In this document: positions 8,173 through 16,769 of the stretch, one piece after another
Layout of the letters: each line of letters begins with the position of its first letter
Position numbering within the stretch: position 1 is the first letter of the stretch
Assembly: GCA_964468205.1 (NCBI GenBank)
Contig: CAYXVG010000012.1
Span: 62,001-126,000, forward strand
Length of the DNA: 64,000 nt
Source of the DNA: CAWELS01 sp964468205
Lineage (GTDB): Bacteria; Acidobacteriota; Terriglobia; Bryobacterales; Bryobacteraceae
Reading direction: 5' to 3'
The notes under the pieces: model-generated
Databases searched by the model: none
Told to the model about the DNA's origin: nothing
Seen by the model: the letters and a program-made list of their open reading frames with translations, nothing else
Position numbers and translations under genes: made by a program

Positions 8173-10439
8173 GAAGGGCGGCGGCGGCGATTCTCGTGAT
8201 TGCGGCGGCCGGTTGTGGCGGTGGCGGCGATTGGCCTCGGCAGGAAAGAGCGCCCGGGGCGGAGGGCATCGCATTCGTGGAGAACGCCGAGTGCGCCGAG
8301 TGCCACGAGGAGGAGTTTCGGCTGTGGGAACGCTCTCACCACGACCTCGCGATGCAGCCCGCCAATGAAGAGACCGTACGCGCCGACTTTAACAACACGA
8401 CCTTCACACACTTCGGAGTCGAGAGCCGGTTCTTCAGGCAGGACGGCCGGTTCATGGTCAACACCGAGGGTCCGGACGGCGAGCACTCCAACTTTGAGAT
8501 CAAATACACGTTTGGCTACGAACCCCTCCAACAGTACCTGATCGAGTTTCCGGGCGGACGGCTACAATGCCTGACCATCGCCTGGGATACCGGGAAAGAG
8601 CGCTGGTTTCATCTGTATCAGGACGAGCGCATCCGCCACGACGACTCTTTGCACTGGACCGCTTGGACGCAGCGCTGGAACTTAATGTGCGCCGAATGCC
8701 ATTCGACGAACCTGCGCAAGAACTACGATCCGAAGACGAAGACCTACCAGACGGCCTGGGACGAAATCAACGTCAGTTGCCAGGCCTGTCACGGACCGGG
8801 GGCCGAGCACGTCCATTGGGCGCGTGGGCTGCCAGAGGATTATGAGCCGAGGCCTGGCGAAGATAAGCTCGTGGTGGACTTCGCGGCGGGTGATTCGCGC
8901 TACGAGGTGGATCAGTGCGCGCGCTGCCATTCGCGACGGCACCAGACCAGCCCTAATGATGTCCACGGCCAAGCTTTCATGGACAATTTCCAGGCGGCGA
9001 CCCTGAGGGAAGGGCTGTATCATCCCGACGGCCAGATCCTGGACGAGGTCTACGTCTACGGTTCCTTCCTGCAGAGCAAGATGTACCGGAGGGGTGTTCG
9101 CTGCTCCGACTGCCACAATCCGCATAGCCTCAACCGGATTGCGGCAGGCAACGCGCTCTGCGTGGAATGTCACCAGACGGACGCCCCGTCGCGGTTTCCC
9201 ACTTTGCAGAAGAAGGAATACGACACGCCCAACCACCATCACCACCAGCCGGGCAGCACAGGCGCGCAGTGCGCCGCTTGCCATATGCCCGAGCGTACCT
9301 ATATGGTGGTCGACCCAAGGAGCGACCATAGCTTCAGGGTGCCTCGCCCGGATCTCTCGGTGAAACTTGGGGTCCCGAACACCTGCAATGACTGCCATGC
9401 TGACAAGAGTTCCCAATGGGCCGCCGAGGCTGTCGTACGCTGGTATGGAGACGACCGAGGAGGACCCGAATACGCCTCGGCATTAGCCGCCGGACGCTCC
9501 GCTGATCCGGAAGCGGTAGGGGACTTGTCCTCTCTCGCCATGGATCTGACTCAGCCGGACATCGTCCGGGCGACCGCCGGCGAGTTGCTCCAGCGTCAGG
9601 GCCCCGAAGCAACACCGGTGATCGCAAAACTGGCCCAGGATCACGACCCGCTGGTGCGGACGACCGCGGCCGGTGGGTTGGACCGGCTTCCGCCGGAAGA
9701 CCGGGTGCCAGCCGTTGCACCGCTGCTATCGGATCCGATCCGCGCGGTCAGGATGGAGGCCGCGCGGGTGCTGGCTTCTGTACCTGTCGAGTATTTCGAC
9801 GGCGAGCAGCGGGAGGCGTTTGAATCGGCCATCGAGGAGTATCGGGAGACCCAACTCGCCAACACGGACACCCCTGGAGCGCATCAAAATCTGGGCATCG
9901 TAGCCGCGTCCATGGGAGAGTACGAGCAGGCGATCGAGAGCTACCGTTCCGCCCTCGATATCGACCCGGGCTTTCTCCCGGCGCAGTTGAACCTGGCGAC
10001 CCTTTACAACCAACTTGGCCGAAACACCGAGGCGGAAGAGGTTTTGCGCGCGGCTATCCGCCAGTCGCCCGACAACGGCGAGCTGAGATACTCGCTTGGA
10101 CTTTTGCTGGCCGAAGAGAACCGTCTTGAAGACGCGGCGCGGAGCCTCCGGCAGGCGGCCGAGCTGATGCCCAGCCGTGCCCGGGTGCGATACAACTACG
10201 CTCTGGCGCTGCAACACCTGGGGCGGCGCGGCGAGGCGGAGCAGGAACTGCTAAAAGCGCACGAGGCTCAGCCCAACGATCCGGCGATCGTGAACGCCCT
10301 GGTCATTTTCTATGTTCAGCAAAGGAGACTGGATTTGGCGCTCAAATACGCCTGGGAACTGGTCAGGCTGGCCCCTGATCAGCCAGGCCCGCGGGACATG
10401 GTCGAACGATTGGAGCGGGAGATGGGAGTCCGCCGCTAG
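8169..10439 (+). CDS. octahaem c-type cytochrome lipoprotein with HEAT and TPR repeats
   Basis: The 756-residue protein begins with a lipoprotein signal (AILVIAAAGC, Cys16), so it should be attached to a membrane in the periplasm. Eight CXXCH haem motifs follow at residues about 42-46, 174-178, 204-208, 250-254, 312-316, 331-335, 368-372 and 406-410 (CAECH, CAECH, CQACH, CARCH, CSDCH, CVECH, CAACH, CNDCH). Residues about 440-545 hold HEAT-like helices and about 560-750 TPR repeats (for example GAHQNLGIVAASMGEYEQAI). The layout resembles the cytochrome c554-type/NrfA-type multihaem groups in 'tetratricopeptide repeat, cytochrome c3-like' proteins of Acidobacteriota, but no substrate can be named. 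Haems could receive or donate electrons; the TPR tail suggests a partner protein. I see no catalytic motif that fixes a reaction. Confidence 0.85.
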   Translation: MRRAAAAILVIAAAGCGGGGDWPRQERAPGAEGIAFVENAECAECHEEEFRLWERSHHDLAMQPANEETVRADFNNTTFTHFGVESRFFRQDGRFMVNTEGPDGEHSNFEIKYTFGYEPLQQYLIEFPGGRLQCLTIAWDTGKERWFHLYQDERIRHDDSLHWTAWTQRWNLMCAECHSTNLRKNYDPKTKTYQTAWDEINVSCQACHGPGAEHVHWARGLPEDYEPRPGEDKLVVDFAAGDSRYEVDQCARCHSRRHQTSPNDVHGQAFMDNFQAATLREGLYHPDGQILDEVYVYGSFLQSKMYRRGVRCSDCHNPHSLNRIAAGNALCVECHQTDAPSRFPTLQKKEYDTPNHHHHQPGSTGAQCAACHMPERTYMVVDPRSDHSFRVPRPDLSVKLGVPNTCNDCHADKSSQWAAEAVVRWYGDDRGGPEYASALAAGRSADPEAVGDLSSLAMDLTQPDIVRATAGELLQRQGPEATPVIAKLAQDHDPLVRTTAAGGLDRLPPEDRVPAVAPLLSDPIRAVRMEAARVLASVPVEYFDGEQREAFESAIEEYRETQLANTDTPGAHQNLGIVAASMGEYEQAIESYRSALDIDPGFLPAQLNLATLYNQLGRNTEAEEVLRAAIRQSPDNGELRYSLGLLLAEENRLEDAARSLRQAAELMPSRARVRYNYALALQHLGRRGEAEQELLKAHEAQPNDPAIVNALVIFYVQQRRLDLALKYAWELVRLAPDQPGPRDMVERLEREMGVRR

Positions 10440-10452
10440 CATGTCGCGGCGG
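10430..10452. terminator. GC-rich hairpin between convergent genes
   Basis: The arms CCGCCGC and GCGGCGG pair perfectly over 7 bp with a 9-base loop, starting in the last codons of the cytochrome gene. No T-run follows on either strand, so it is only a candidate for RNA 3'-end stabilisation or factor-dependent termination between converging genes. Confidence 0.3.
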
Positions 10453-10466
10453 ACCGTCGGGAAGTG

Positions 10467-11636
10467 CTAGTAACGCGGCATGGAGGGGTCGACCTTTTCG
10501 GCCCATAGGTTCGTTCCGCCGGTCATGTTCTTCACCTTGCCAAAACCGGACTGCCGCAAGAACTGAACGGCGCGCGCGCTGCGCATTCCCACCTTGCAGA
10601 CAGCGACGATTTCGTCCGCTGTGTCGAGCTCGTGAATCCTGCTGGGAAGTTCGCGGAGCGGGATGGACTTGAATACCGGGAGCTGGCAGATCTGCAGTTC
10701 ATGGGGCTCACGGACGTCGAGTAAGACCAGCCGGTCGCCCCGGTCCAGCCGGGCTTTGACGTCTGCTGGATCGATATCGAAGGCGGTGGGAGCCACTTCT
10801 TCTTCATCTTGGGGGACACCGCAGAACTGGTGGTAATCGATCAGTTCCTTGATCGTCGGGGAATCGCCGCAAACCGGGCATTCGGGATTCCGGCGCAGTT
10901 TCAGTTCGCGGAAACGCATGGCGAGGGCGTCGTAAAGCAGTAGGCGCCCGGCAAGGGTCTCGCCGGCGCCGAGAATCAACTTCACGGTTTCTGTCGCCTG
11001 GATTACACCAATCGTTCCGGGCAGGATGCCGAGCACCCCGCCTTCCGCGCAGCTCGGTACCAGTCCGGGCGGGGGCGGCTCCGGATACAGGCAGCGATAG
11101 CAGGGGCCGTCCCCGTGGGCGAAGACCGTGGCCTGACCCTCGAAACGAAAGATCGACCCGTAAACATTGGGCTTGCCGAGCAGGACGCAAGCATCGTTAA
11201 CCAGGTAGCGGGTGGGGAAGTTGTCCGTGCCGTCAACGACGATATCGTAGTCCTTCAGGATATCGAGGGCATTTTCGCTGGTGAGCGCCACGCCGTACTT
11301 CACGATTTCGACGTTCGGGTTGATCTCGTTCATCCGGTCCGCCGCGGAATCCAACTTCTTGCGGCCGACGTCGCTGGTACCATGGATGACCTGCCGCTGC
11401 AAATTCGTAAAATCGACCACGTCGAAGTCGACGATGCCGATCTTCCCTACGCCCGCGGCGGCGAGATAGAGTCCGAGTGGAGCGCCCAGCCCTCCGGTAC
11501 CTACCATTAGCACTTTCGCCCGTTTCAGCTTGAGTTGGCCTTCCATGGCCACTTCCGGCATGATGAGATGCCGGCTGTAGCGGAGGATCTCCTCATTGGT
11601 CAGGCTGGTTGGTGGCGCGTGGACGTCAGTCGCCAT
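10467..11636 (-). CDS. moeZ: E1-like adenylyltransferase/sulfurtransferase with C-terminal rhodanese domain
   Basis: This 389-residue protein of MoeZ/MoeB type activates the C-terminal Gly of ubiquitin-like sulfur carriers with ATP and then loads sulfur. The N-terminal ThiF/MoeB domain has the nucleotide loop VGTGGLGAPLGLYLAAAGVG (about residues 45-65), the DFDVVDFTNLQRQ motif, and paired CXXC zinc ligands (CYRCLYP near 180 and CPVCGD near 250). The conserved Cys region PSCAEGGVLG is also present. The rhodanese domain spans about residues 290-389 with active loop CKVGMRSAR, the cysteine placed to carry persulfide. The gene starts inside cysO (ATG at 11636 overlaps the cysO stop by 11 bases) and is last in the cysM-mec-cysO-moeZ operon. 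Close relatives are called MoeZ or MoeBR; it could serve CysO, ThiS and MoaD. Confidence 0.92.
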   Translation of the reverse strand: MATDVHAPPTSLTNEEILRYSRHLIMPEVAMEGQLKLKRAKVLMVGTGGLGAPLGLYLAAAGVGKIGIVDFDVVDFTNLQRQVIHGTSDVGRKKLDSAADRMNEINPNVEIVKYGVALTSENALDILKDYDIVVDGTDNFPTRYLVNDACVLLGKPNVYGSIFRFEGQATVFAHGDGPCYRCLYPEPPPPGLVPSCAEGGVLGILPGTIGVIQATETVKLILGAGETLAGRLLLYDALAMRFRELKLRRNPECPVCGDSPTIKELIDYHQFCGVPQDEEEVAPTAFDIDPADVKARLDRGDRLVLLDVREPHELQICQLPVFKSIPLRELPSRIHELDTADEIVAVCKVGMRSARAVQFLRQSGFGKVKNMTGGTNLWAEKVDPSMPRY

Positions 11637-11910
11637 GGCTTCCTCCCGCGATGCTGGGAACGATGGATACGGTGTCTCCGTCCTTGACGGCAGTGCCTTC
11701 CTTATCGAGGTAGCGAATGTCCTCGTCGTTGACGTAGATGTTTACGAAGCTGCGCAGCTTGCCTTCGTCGCCGTAGAGGTGACGGCGGAGTTCCTCGTGC
11801 TGGTTCGTCAGCGCCGTCAACACCTCGCCGACGGTAGAGCCTGGCAGCTCAACGGTGTCATTCTTCCCGGCGTACTGCCGCAATGGAGTAGGAATCAATA
11901 CTTTTGCCAT
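11626..11910 (-). CDS. cysO: ubiquitin-like sulfur carrier CysO with four-residue tail past Gly-Gly
   Basis: The 94-residue protein has the MoaD/ThiS beta-grasp pattern (PTPLRQYAGKNDTVELPGSTV, then VNIYVNDEDIRYLDKEGTAV and DGDTVSIVPSIAGG). In the family, the terminal Gly-Gly is adenylated and turned into a thiocarboxylate that is the sulfur donor to CysM. Here the reading frame continues after Gly-Gly with Ser-His-Gly-Asp and stops. The extra residues coincide with the overlap with moeZ, whose ATG lies within this tail. Removal of the tail by the JAMM peptidase encoded just upstream would be needed to make an active carrier. The genes mec and cysO are separated by only 15 bases on the minus strand. 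Confidence 0.9.
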   Translation of the reverse strand: MAKVLIPTPLRQYAGKNDTVELPGSTVGEVLTALTNQHEELRRHLYGDEGKLRSFVNIYVNDEDIRYLDKEGTAVKDGDTVSIVPSIAGGSHGD

Positions 11911-11925
11911 AGTCAGGTCCTTGGT

Positions 11926-12348
11926 TCAGTTCGGATATTCGATGCTTTCGGCTTCCGCCGCTGTTTGATCCTGGTTCGGCAAGAAGCTGTTCGCGTGATC
12001 AAACTCGCCATCCTTGATCGAGAGGACCACAAATGAGTACCAGGGGCAGGAATTCTTCAAGTCGGTCTCCGAGAAGTAGGCGTCGCAATCCGGATGAGAG
12101 TGAAAAATGCCTATCAGGTCCATCCCCCGATTGCGCGCTTCCTTGTCGGCCTGCAGCAAATCCTCGGGCCGTAGCTCATACCGGTCACGCTGGGAGCCAT
12201 TGAACGCATTCTCCATGGGCACTGCAGTCTTCACGGTTTTCTCAGTTCCGTCGATTACGCCCACCATGGCCCCGCAGCATTCGTTTGGGTACTTCGCCCG
12301 GGCGTGCCGCAGCATCTCGTTCCAGGCAGTATCCTCAATCCGGATCAT
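11926..12348 (-). CDS. mec: M67-family JAMM metallopeptidase (Mec-like)
   Basis: The product has about 140 residues starting with the ATG at 12348; a longer open frame up to 12402 lies within cysM and is unlikely. The zinc JAMM motif is visible: an upstream glutamate in NECCGAMVG (about residue 23) and the HSHPDCDAYFSETD block (about residues 82-95), giving His, His, Ser and Asp. In Mycobacterium, Mec cleaves the CysO-cysteine adduct to release cysteine. In other systems similar JAMM peptidases trim C-terminal extensions from sulfur-carrier proteins. Both reactions fit here, because CysO has a tail. The gene overlaps the end of cysM by 14 bases and precedes cysO. Confidence 0.9.
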   Translation of the reverse strand: MIRIEDTAWNEMLRHARAKYPNECCGAMVGVIDGTEKTVKTAVPMENAFNGSQRDRYELRPEDLLQADKEARNRGMDLIGIFHSHPDCDAYFSETDLKNSCPWYSFVVLSIKDGEFDHANSFLPNQDQTAAEAESIEYPN

Positions 12349-13285
12349 TCCAGAAACTCTCGCTGAGATACTTGTCCGCGCCATCGCAAAGGACAGTAAC
12401 AATCACGCCGGTCCTGCCGGCCTCGATAAGCCGGCGCGCAACCTCACGGGCGGCCGTCACATTTGCCCCCGAGGAAAGCCCGACCAGGAGGCCTTCTTCC
12501 CGGGCGAGCCGGCGAACCATCCGGTAGGCGTCCTCAGTCTCGATCCAGACGTTGTCATCGGCCAGATTCTTGTCGTAGATCGACGGTACCAGAGCCGTCG
12601 GCATATGCTTCAGGCCCTCGAGGCCGTGGAATCCGGATGAAGGCTGGGCCGAAATGCACGTAATTCCCGGGATCTCTTTGCGCAGGCGGCGAGTGACACC
12701 CATGAATGTGCCGCTGGTACCCATTGAAGTGACGAAGTGCGTGATGCGGCCTGCGGTTTGTTCGATGATTTCAACCGCCGTTGTCGCATAGTGCGCACGC
12801 CAGTTCGCCGGATTGCCGTATTGGTCCGGGTAGAAGTACCGGTCCGGGTCCGATTCGTAGATTTCGCGACACTTCCGGATCGCTCCGTCCGATCCCTCTG
12901 CCGGGTCAGTGAAAATCAACTCGGCGCCGTACGCTTTCAACATCCTCTTGCGTTCCGCGGAGGCATTCTCGGGAATACAGAGCCGGACTTTGAAACCTTT
13001 GACCGCGCCGATCATTGCGTAGGCGATGCCGGTGTTTCCGCTGGTGGCATCGAGCAGAATACGGTCACCATAGAGTTTGCCCGTCTGCTCGCCGTCGAGG
13101 ATCATGTTCAGAGCAGGTCTGTCCTTGACCGAGCCCGCCGGATTGAAGTACTCGGCTTTGGCGTAGATCTCCACACCTTCGAGGTCCGCGATTGCCGCGC
13201 CGAGCCTGAGGAGCGGCGTATTCCCGACGTGGGCGAGAATTGACGTCTCAGGTCGCTGCAAAGAAATTGGAGTTGCCAGTGCCAT
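12335..13285 (-). CDS. cysM: PLP-dependent cysteine synthase, CysM type
   Basis: A 316-residue fold-type II PLP enzyme. The PLP lysine lies in NPAGSVKDRPALNMI (Lys about 54); TSGNTGIAYAMIG (about 81-93) and the phosphate-binding loop TSMGTSGTFMGV follow, as does GLSSGANVTAA at about residue 270. In the M. tuberculosis arrangement CysM takes O-phosphoserine and the CysO thiocarboxylate, not sulfide. The linkage to cysO and mec makes that donor very likely here, while the amino-acid acceptor (O-phosphoserine or O-acetylserine) cannot be decided from sequence alone. It is the first gene of the operon and is preceded by a strong promoter at 13339-13367. Confidence 0.93.
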   Translation of the reverse strand: MALATPISLQRPETSILAHVGNTPLLRLGAAIADLEGVEIYAKAEYFNPAGSVKDRPALNMILDGEQTGKLYGDRILLDATSGNTGIAYAMIGAVKGFKVRLCIPENASAERKRMLKAYGAELIFTDPAEGSDGAIRKCREIYESDPDRYFYPDQYGNPANWRAHYATTAVEIIEQTAGRITHFVTSMGTSGTFMGVTRRLRKEIPGITCISAQPSSGFHGLEGLKHMPTALVPSIYDKNLADDNVWIETEDAYRMVRRLAREEGLLVGLSSGANVTAAREVARRLIEAGRTGVIVTVLCDGADKYLSESFWNDPD

Positions 13286-13338
13286 TGGAAAATAGACTTA
13301 CCGCGGAGAGTTCGGCTCCCAGTCCTCGCCCTGAATCT

Positions 13339-13367
13339 ATTTTAGTAATCACGAGTTTCCCTGTCAA
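13339..13367 (-). promoter_or_regulatory. sigma-70 promoter of the cysM-mec-cysO-moeZ operon
   Basis: On the minus strand, a perfect TTGACA -35 (13362-13367) and TAAAAT -10 (13339-13344) are separated by exactly 17 bases, about 54 bases upstream of the cysM start. This is one of the best housekeeping promoters in the window. No operator palindrome was seen in the spacer. Confidence 0.75.
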
Positions 13368-13513
13368 GAATGAGGAAACTGGGTTGTAAGCGCCACCACC
13401 TGTGAGATGATGCACCTGCCGATAAGGATTCGGGCGTTTCGCGGGCTAAGATGGTGTCCGGAGAAGAAGGCCGGGGCAGAGGGAGCCACCCCGGCTAACC
13501 AGGAGAAGAAAAG

Positions 13514-15055
13514 CTATCTTGCAGCGAGCAGGGCGCGCAGATGCCGGGCCCGTTCCGGGGAGCGAAGTTGGCGCAACGCTTTGGCCTCGATCTGGCGAAT
13601 CCTCTCGCGGGTGACATCGAATTCTTGACCGATTTCCTCGAGAGTATGCTCACGCTCGCATCCAATTCCGAATCGCAGGCGAATGACCTTCTCTTCTTTT
13701 GGTGAGAGAGTCTTTAGGATGTTGGCGGTTTCGTCGCGAACATTGGTATCAATCACCGTATCCACCGGCGAGCCCACCCATTTGTCCTCGATCAGGTCTC
13801 CGAGAGCCGATTCTCCGTCGCGGCCCACCGGGGTTTCCAAAGATACCGGGTCGCGGGAAATCGTCTTGAGCTTCTGTACCTTCTCCACCGGAATATCCAT
13901 GCGGCGGCTGATGTCTTGATTGGTGGGAGCCCGGCCAAGCTCCTTTTCGAGTTCGCGGGTCGCCCGCAGGAACTTGTTCATGCTCTCGTTCATGTGGACC
14001 GGGATGCGGATCGTCCGGGACTGGTCCGCAATCGCCCGTGTGATCGCCTGGCGGATCCACCAAGTCGCATACGTAGAAAACTTGTAGCCGCGGCGATACT
14101 CGAACTTGTCAGCCGCCCGCATCAGGCCAATGTTGCCTTCCTGAATCAGATCCAGCAGGTGGAGGCCACGATTGACGTACTTCTTGGCAACGGAAACTAC
14201 CAGCCGGAGGTTGGCTTCCACTAGATCCTTCTTCGCCCGCTCTGCCTCTATTGCTCCCTGCCGGATCATCGTCACGGTGTGGCGCATTTCGGAGAGCGAC
14301 GCGCCCGCGGCGGCCTCGCGCTTGCGAATCTCCCGCTTCAACTCGCGGGTGCGGCTCTGCGCATTGGGCCCCCCGCGCTCCTCGACGCGGCGCAGTTCAG
14401 CATCAAGATGAGAAAGTTCTTCGGCCGATCGTTCGATCTCCTGCTCGAAGTGTTTCCAAAAATAGGGCTGAAACGGAGTCTCGCGGATGGTCTGGGAAAT
14501 CTCTATCCGGCTGCGGGCAAGCTTTCCGCTCCAGCGGCGGCGTATCTTGCGATTGTTGGCGGGAATGCTCTCGAGTTTGTCCAGTATTTGCTTCTGCCGC
14601 TTCTGCTGCACCTGTAGTTCAAGGAACCGCTGCCGGATGAGCTCTCGCCGCTTATCGATAGAATCCTGGCTTTCTTCGGCATCGGCGCCCACCTCCACAT
14701 AGGAGTCGATATCCTCCACACCCTTACGAATCTGATCGGCGAAATCGAACACCATTTCCTGGATCATTGGGGAACGGCTGATGGCTTTCTGCATGCGGTC
14801 CTTCCCGCGTTCCATCTTCCGCGCCAAGCCGACTTCGCCCTTCCGGGTTAGCAGGGGAACCGAACCCATCTCACGCAGGTATACGCGAACCGGGTCATCG
14901 GTGTAGATAGACTCGTCTTGCGGAGTGGCCTGCTCATCAGCGTCGTGCACCTCCTCCGGATGGAAGTAATTCGCATCCTCGTCAAACGGAAGATTCAATG
15001 GCTGATTCCGGTCATTACTGAATGATTGGTCGTCGAATCGATCCACGAAGGTCAC
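13514..15055 (-). CDS. rpoD: primary sigma factor RpoD (SigA)
   Basis: The 513-residue protein is the housekeeping sigma factor that directs RNA polymerase to -10/-35 promoters. Region 1.2 begins at about residue 53 (DDPVRVYLREMGSVPLLTRK). A nonconserved stretch of about 170 residues rich in Arg and Glu follows. Region 2 is at about 270-350 (DLVEANLRLVVSVAKKYVNR, then LIQEGNIGLMRAADKFEY and FSTYATWWIRQAITRAIAD), and region 4 ends the protein (TRERIRQIEAKALRQLR). The first 50 residues are acidic and short, so region 1.1 is reduced. The start is a GTG at 15055. It is the first transcript of this strand after nrdR and has its own likely promoter. Confidence 0.96.
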   Translation of the reverse strand: MTFVDRFDDQSFSNDRNQPLNLPFDEDANYFHPEEVHDADEQATPQDESIYTDDPVRVYLREMGSVPLLTRKGEVGLARKMERGKDRMQKAISRSPMIQEMVFDFADQIRKGVEDIDSYVEVGADAEESQDSIDKRRELIRQRFLELQVQQKRQKQILDKLESIPANNRKIRRRWSGKLARSRIEISQTIRETPFQPYFWKHFEQEIERSAEELSHLDAELRRVEERGGPNAQSRTRELKREIRKREAAAGASLSEMRHTVTMIRQGAIEAERAKKDLVEANLRLVVSVAKKYVNRGLHLLDLIQEGNIGLMRAADKFEYRRGYKFSTYATWWIRQAITRAIADQSRTIRIPVHMNESMNKFLRATRELEKELGRAPTNQDISRRMDIPVEKVQKLKTISRDPVSLETPVGRDGESALGDLIEDKWVGSPVDTVIDTNVRDETANILKTLSPKEEKVIRLRFGIGCEREHTLEEIGQEFDVTRERIRQIEAKALRQLRSPERARHLRALLAAR

Positions 15056-15154
15056 CTACATGGTCCAGCCTAAGGCGCGCATCGACTCTGCAACGCGCCC
15101 CGGTTCTGGTTGATACACAGATCTCCACCCGCACCACTCCGGCCGTACCTCCCA

Positions 15155-15183
15155 AGTATAGCACCAAGCTCACCGGAAGTTAA
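15155..15183 (-). promoter_or_regulatory. candidate sigma-70 promoter upstream of rpoD
   Basis: On the minus strand TTAACT (15178-15183) and TATACT (15155-15160) are spaced by 17 bases, about 100 bases before the rpoD GTG. The -10 matches consensus in five of six positions, the -35 in four. Confidence 0.5.
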
Positions 15184-15324
15184 GAGTTACTTCAAATGAT
15201 GTTGCGGAGGTGTTTCGGTTGCTTGATTTTATGGTGACTGCGAGGGATGGACGATCCGCGCTGGACGCTGCAAAGAGCAACCATCCCTGGCTAAGCCTTT
15301 TGAAATGAAAGAAGTGAAGGCCTG

Positions 15325-15783
15325 TCAGCTTTTCCGGTCGTTCAGATCCTCCAACTCGGAGAAGAATGCCTCCACGTCCTGGAAGTCGCGATAAACTGAG
15401 GCAAACCGCACATAGGCAATCTTATCCAGGGTCTTGAGCCGATCGATCAGCATTTCTCCTATTTCTGTAGTAGTGATCTCGCGGTCGCCGCTGTCGGACA
15501 GCCGCTGCTCCACTAGGTCCACAAGTTCCGCGAGCCTTGTCATGCTGATCGGGCGTTTCTCACAAGCTCGCAGCAGCCCGTTCAAGACTTTCTGGCGATC
15601 GAATTTCTCGCGGCGTCCGTCTTTCTTAACCACCATGTATGGTATCTCGTCGATTCGCTCATAGGTGGTGAATCGCCTTTCACACGAAAGGCACTGGCGC
15701 CGGCGGCGGATCAGGTCTCCTTCTTTGCTTTCCCGGGAGTCGATCACCCGATCCTGACGGTATCCACAAAAGGGGCAAGTCAC
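15325..15783 (-). CDS. nrdR: transcriptional repressor NrdR
   Basis: NrdR represses ribonucleotide reductase genes by sensing dATP/ATP through an ATP-cone. The 152 residues are the usual length. The zinc ribbon is in the first 35 residues (CPFCGYRQDRVIDSRESKEG, then RRRQCLSCERRFTTYER). The ATP-cone spans about 46-136 (VVKKDGRREKFDRQKVLNGL, then TTTEIGEMLIDRL and YVRFASVYRDFQD). The start is a GTG at 15783 that overlaps the stop of the upstream membrane-protein gene as GTGA. No nrd gene is in the window. Confidence 0.96.
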   Translation of the reverse strand: MTCPFCGYRQDRVIDSRESKEGDLIRRRRQCLSCERRFTTYERIDEIPYMVVKKDGRREKFDRQKVLNGLLRACEKRPISMTRLAELVDLVEQRLSDSGDREITTTEIGEMLIDRLKTLDKIAYVRFASVYRDFQDVEAFFSELEDLNDRKS

Positions 15784-16769
15784 AGATGGACCTCTTCTTC
15801 TTCTATACTCCGAAGTTTACGGAGGTTCAAACCTTCTGCCAGGGCGAGCACGGACCCTAGCGGTACTACAGCAAGCACCGAGATTCCCCAAAGCAGCAGC
15901 GCGGCGCCGCTCGCTGGCTCGATCGGAAGTCCGAATACCTCGGTAAGGACGATCACCGACACTACTTGTGCCCCACCGCCGACCCCCGGTATCTGAATCA
16001 GCGAGCCGAAGATCGCGAAGCCCACGTATATCACGGTTTCCGCTAGACCGAGATGTTGCGTGGGCGGATACCCGCGGAACAGACACTGGCAACTGGCTAC
16101 AATCAGCACCCATTCGCCAAAGCTGTAGAAGACGAGGAGAAAAGCGGCTCCTGGGCGCCCGTGCGCTTCCATGCCCTGCCGAAAGGCGCTGGTGATGCTC
16201 GCGGCCCTCGCGACCAGATCATCGGAGAGAAAGGCAAGGGCATCCAGGAGCCGCCGCTCCATGGCCTCACCCCACAACGCAAAGACCACGAGAACGCCAA
16301 GGCAGATCAAAGCCAATGCGCCGGCGGAGTACCCCCCGGTTTCGAGAACCCAACTCAGCTTGGATCCGGGAACCAGACCGGAGGCCTCGACAAGCGTGAG
16401 CGCAGCGCCGAAGAGCAGCAGCGCTAACAACATGTCACAAAGTCTCTCGAGCACCCAGGCGGCAACCTGGGACGAAAACGAGACACCCTCGCGCGTCGAA
16501 ATCAGGTATGGGCGCACCAGCTCCCCCGCGCGGCCGAAAAAGAAGATCGCGGCGAATCCGATGGTCGTCCACTTCGTCAGCGCCCATGTGCCGGCATCGG
16601 GTTTGACGCCGCGGATCAACACCTTCCATCGAAGAGCCCGTCCGGGATATGTGAGCAGTGCGAAAAAAGTGGCAGCCGCTACCCAAGGCCACTGCAACTC
16701 GCGGAAGGTAGTTGCAAACCGCTCCCACTCGAACCCAGTGTCTCTCCAACGGAAGCCCAGGAAGATCAC
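15780..16769 (-). CDS. UPF0104/lysylphosphatidylglycerol-synthase TM-domain membrane protein
   Basis: The 329-residue product has about seven or eight hydrophobic segments and typical family signatures such as YPGRALRWKVLIRGVKP, FGRAGELVRPYLISTREG and GGGAQVVSVIVLTEVFG near the C-terminus. The family (AglD2/MprF-like TM domain, no lysyl-transferase domain) is thought to flip or handle lipids, but function is not proven. The listed start is a GTG at 16769, which lies inside the first membrane helix. The open frame goes up to 16856 without an ATG, GTG or TTG. A frame-matching ACG at 16835, 4 bases after a perfect GGAGG, would add an N-terminus SEPPRTHRLRWVALIGLLAAA. That reads as a natural N-terminus, so initiation at ACG, or a mutated ATG, is possible. 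Confidence 0.8.
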   Translation of the reverse strand: MIFLGFRWRDTGFEWERFATTFRELQWPWVAAATFFALLTYPGRALRWKVLIRGVKPDAGTWALTKWTTIGFAAIFFFGRAGELVRPYLISTREGVSFSSQVAAWVLERLCDMLLALLLFGAALTLVEASGLVPGSKLSWVLETGGYSAGALALICLGVLVVFALWGEAMERRLLDALAFLSDDLVARAASITSAFRQGMEAHGRPGAAFLLVFYSFGEWVLIVASCQCLFRGYPPTQHLGLAETVIYVGFAIFGSLIQIPGVGGGAQVVSVIVLTEVFGLPIEPASGAALLLWGISVLAVVPLGSVLALAEGLNLRKLRSIEEEEVHL

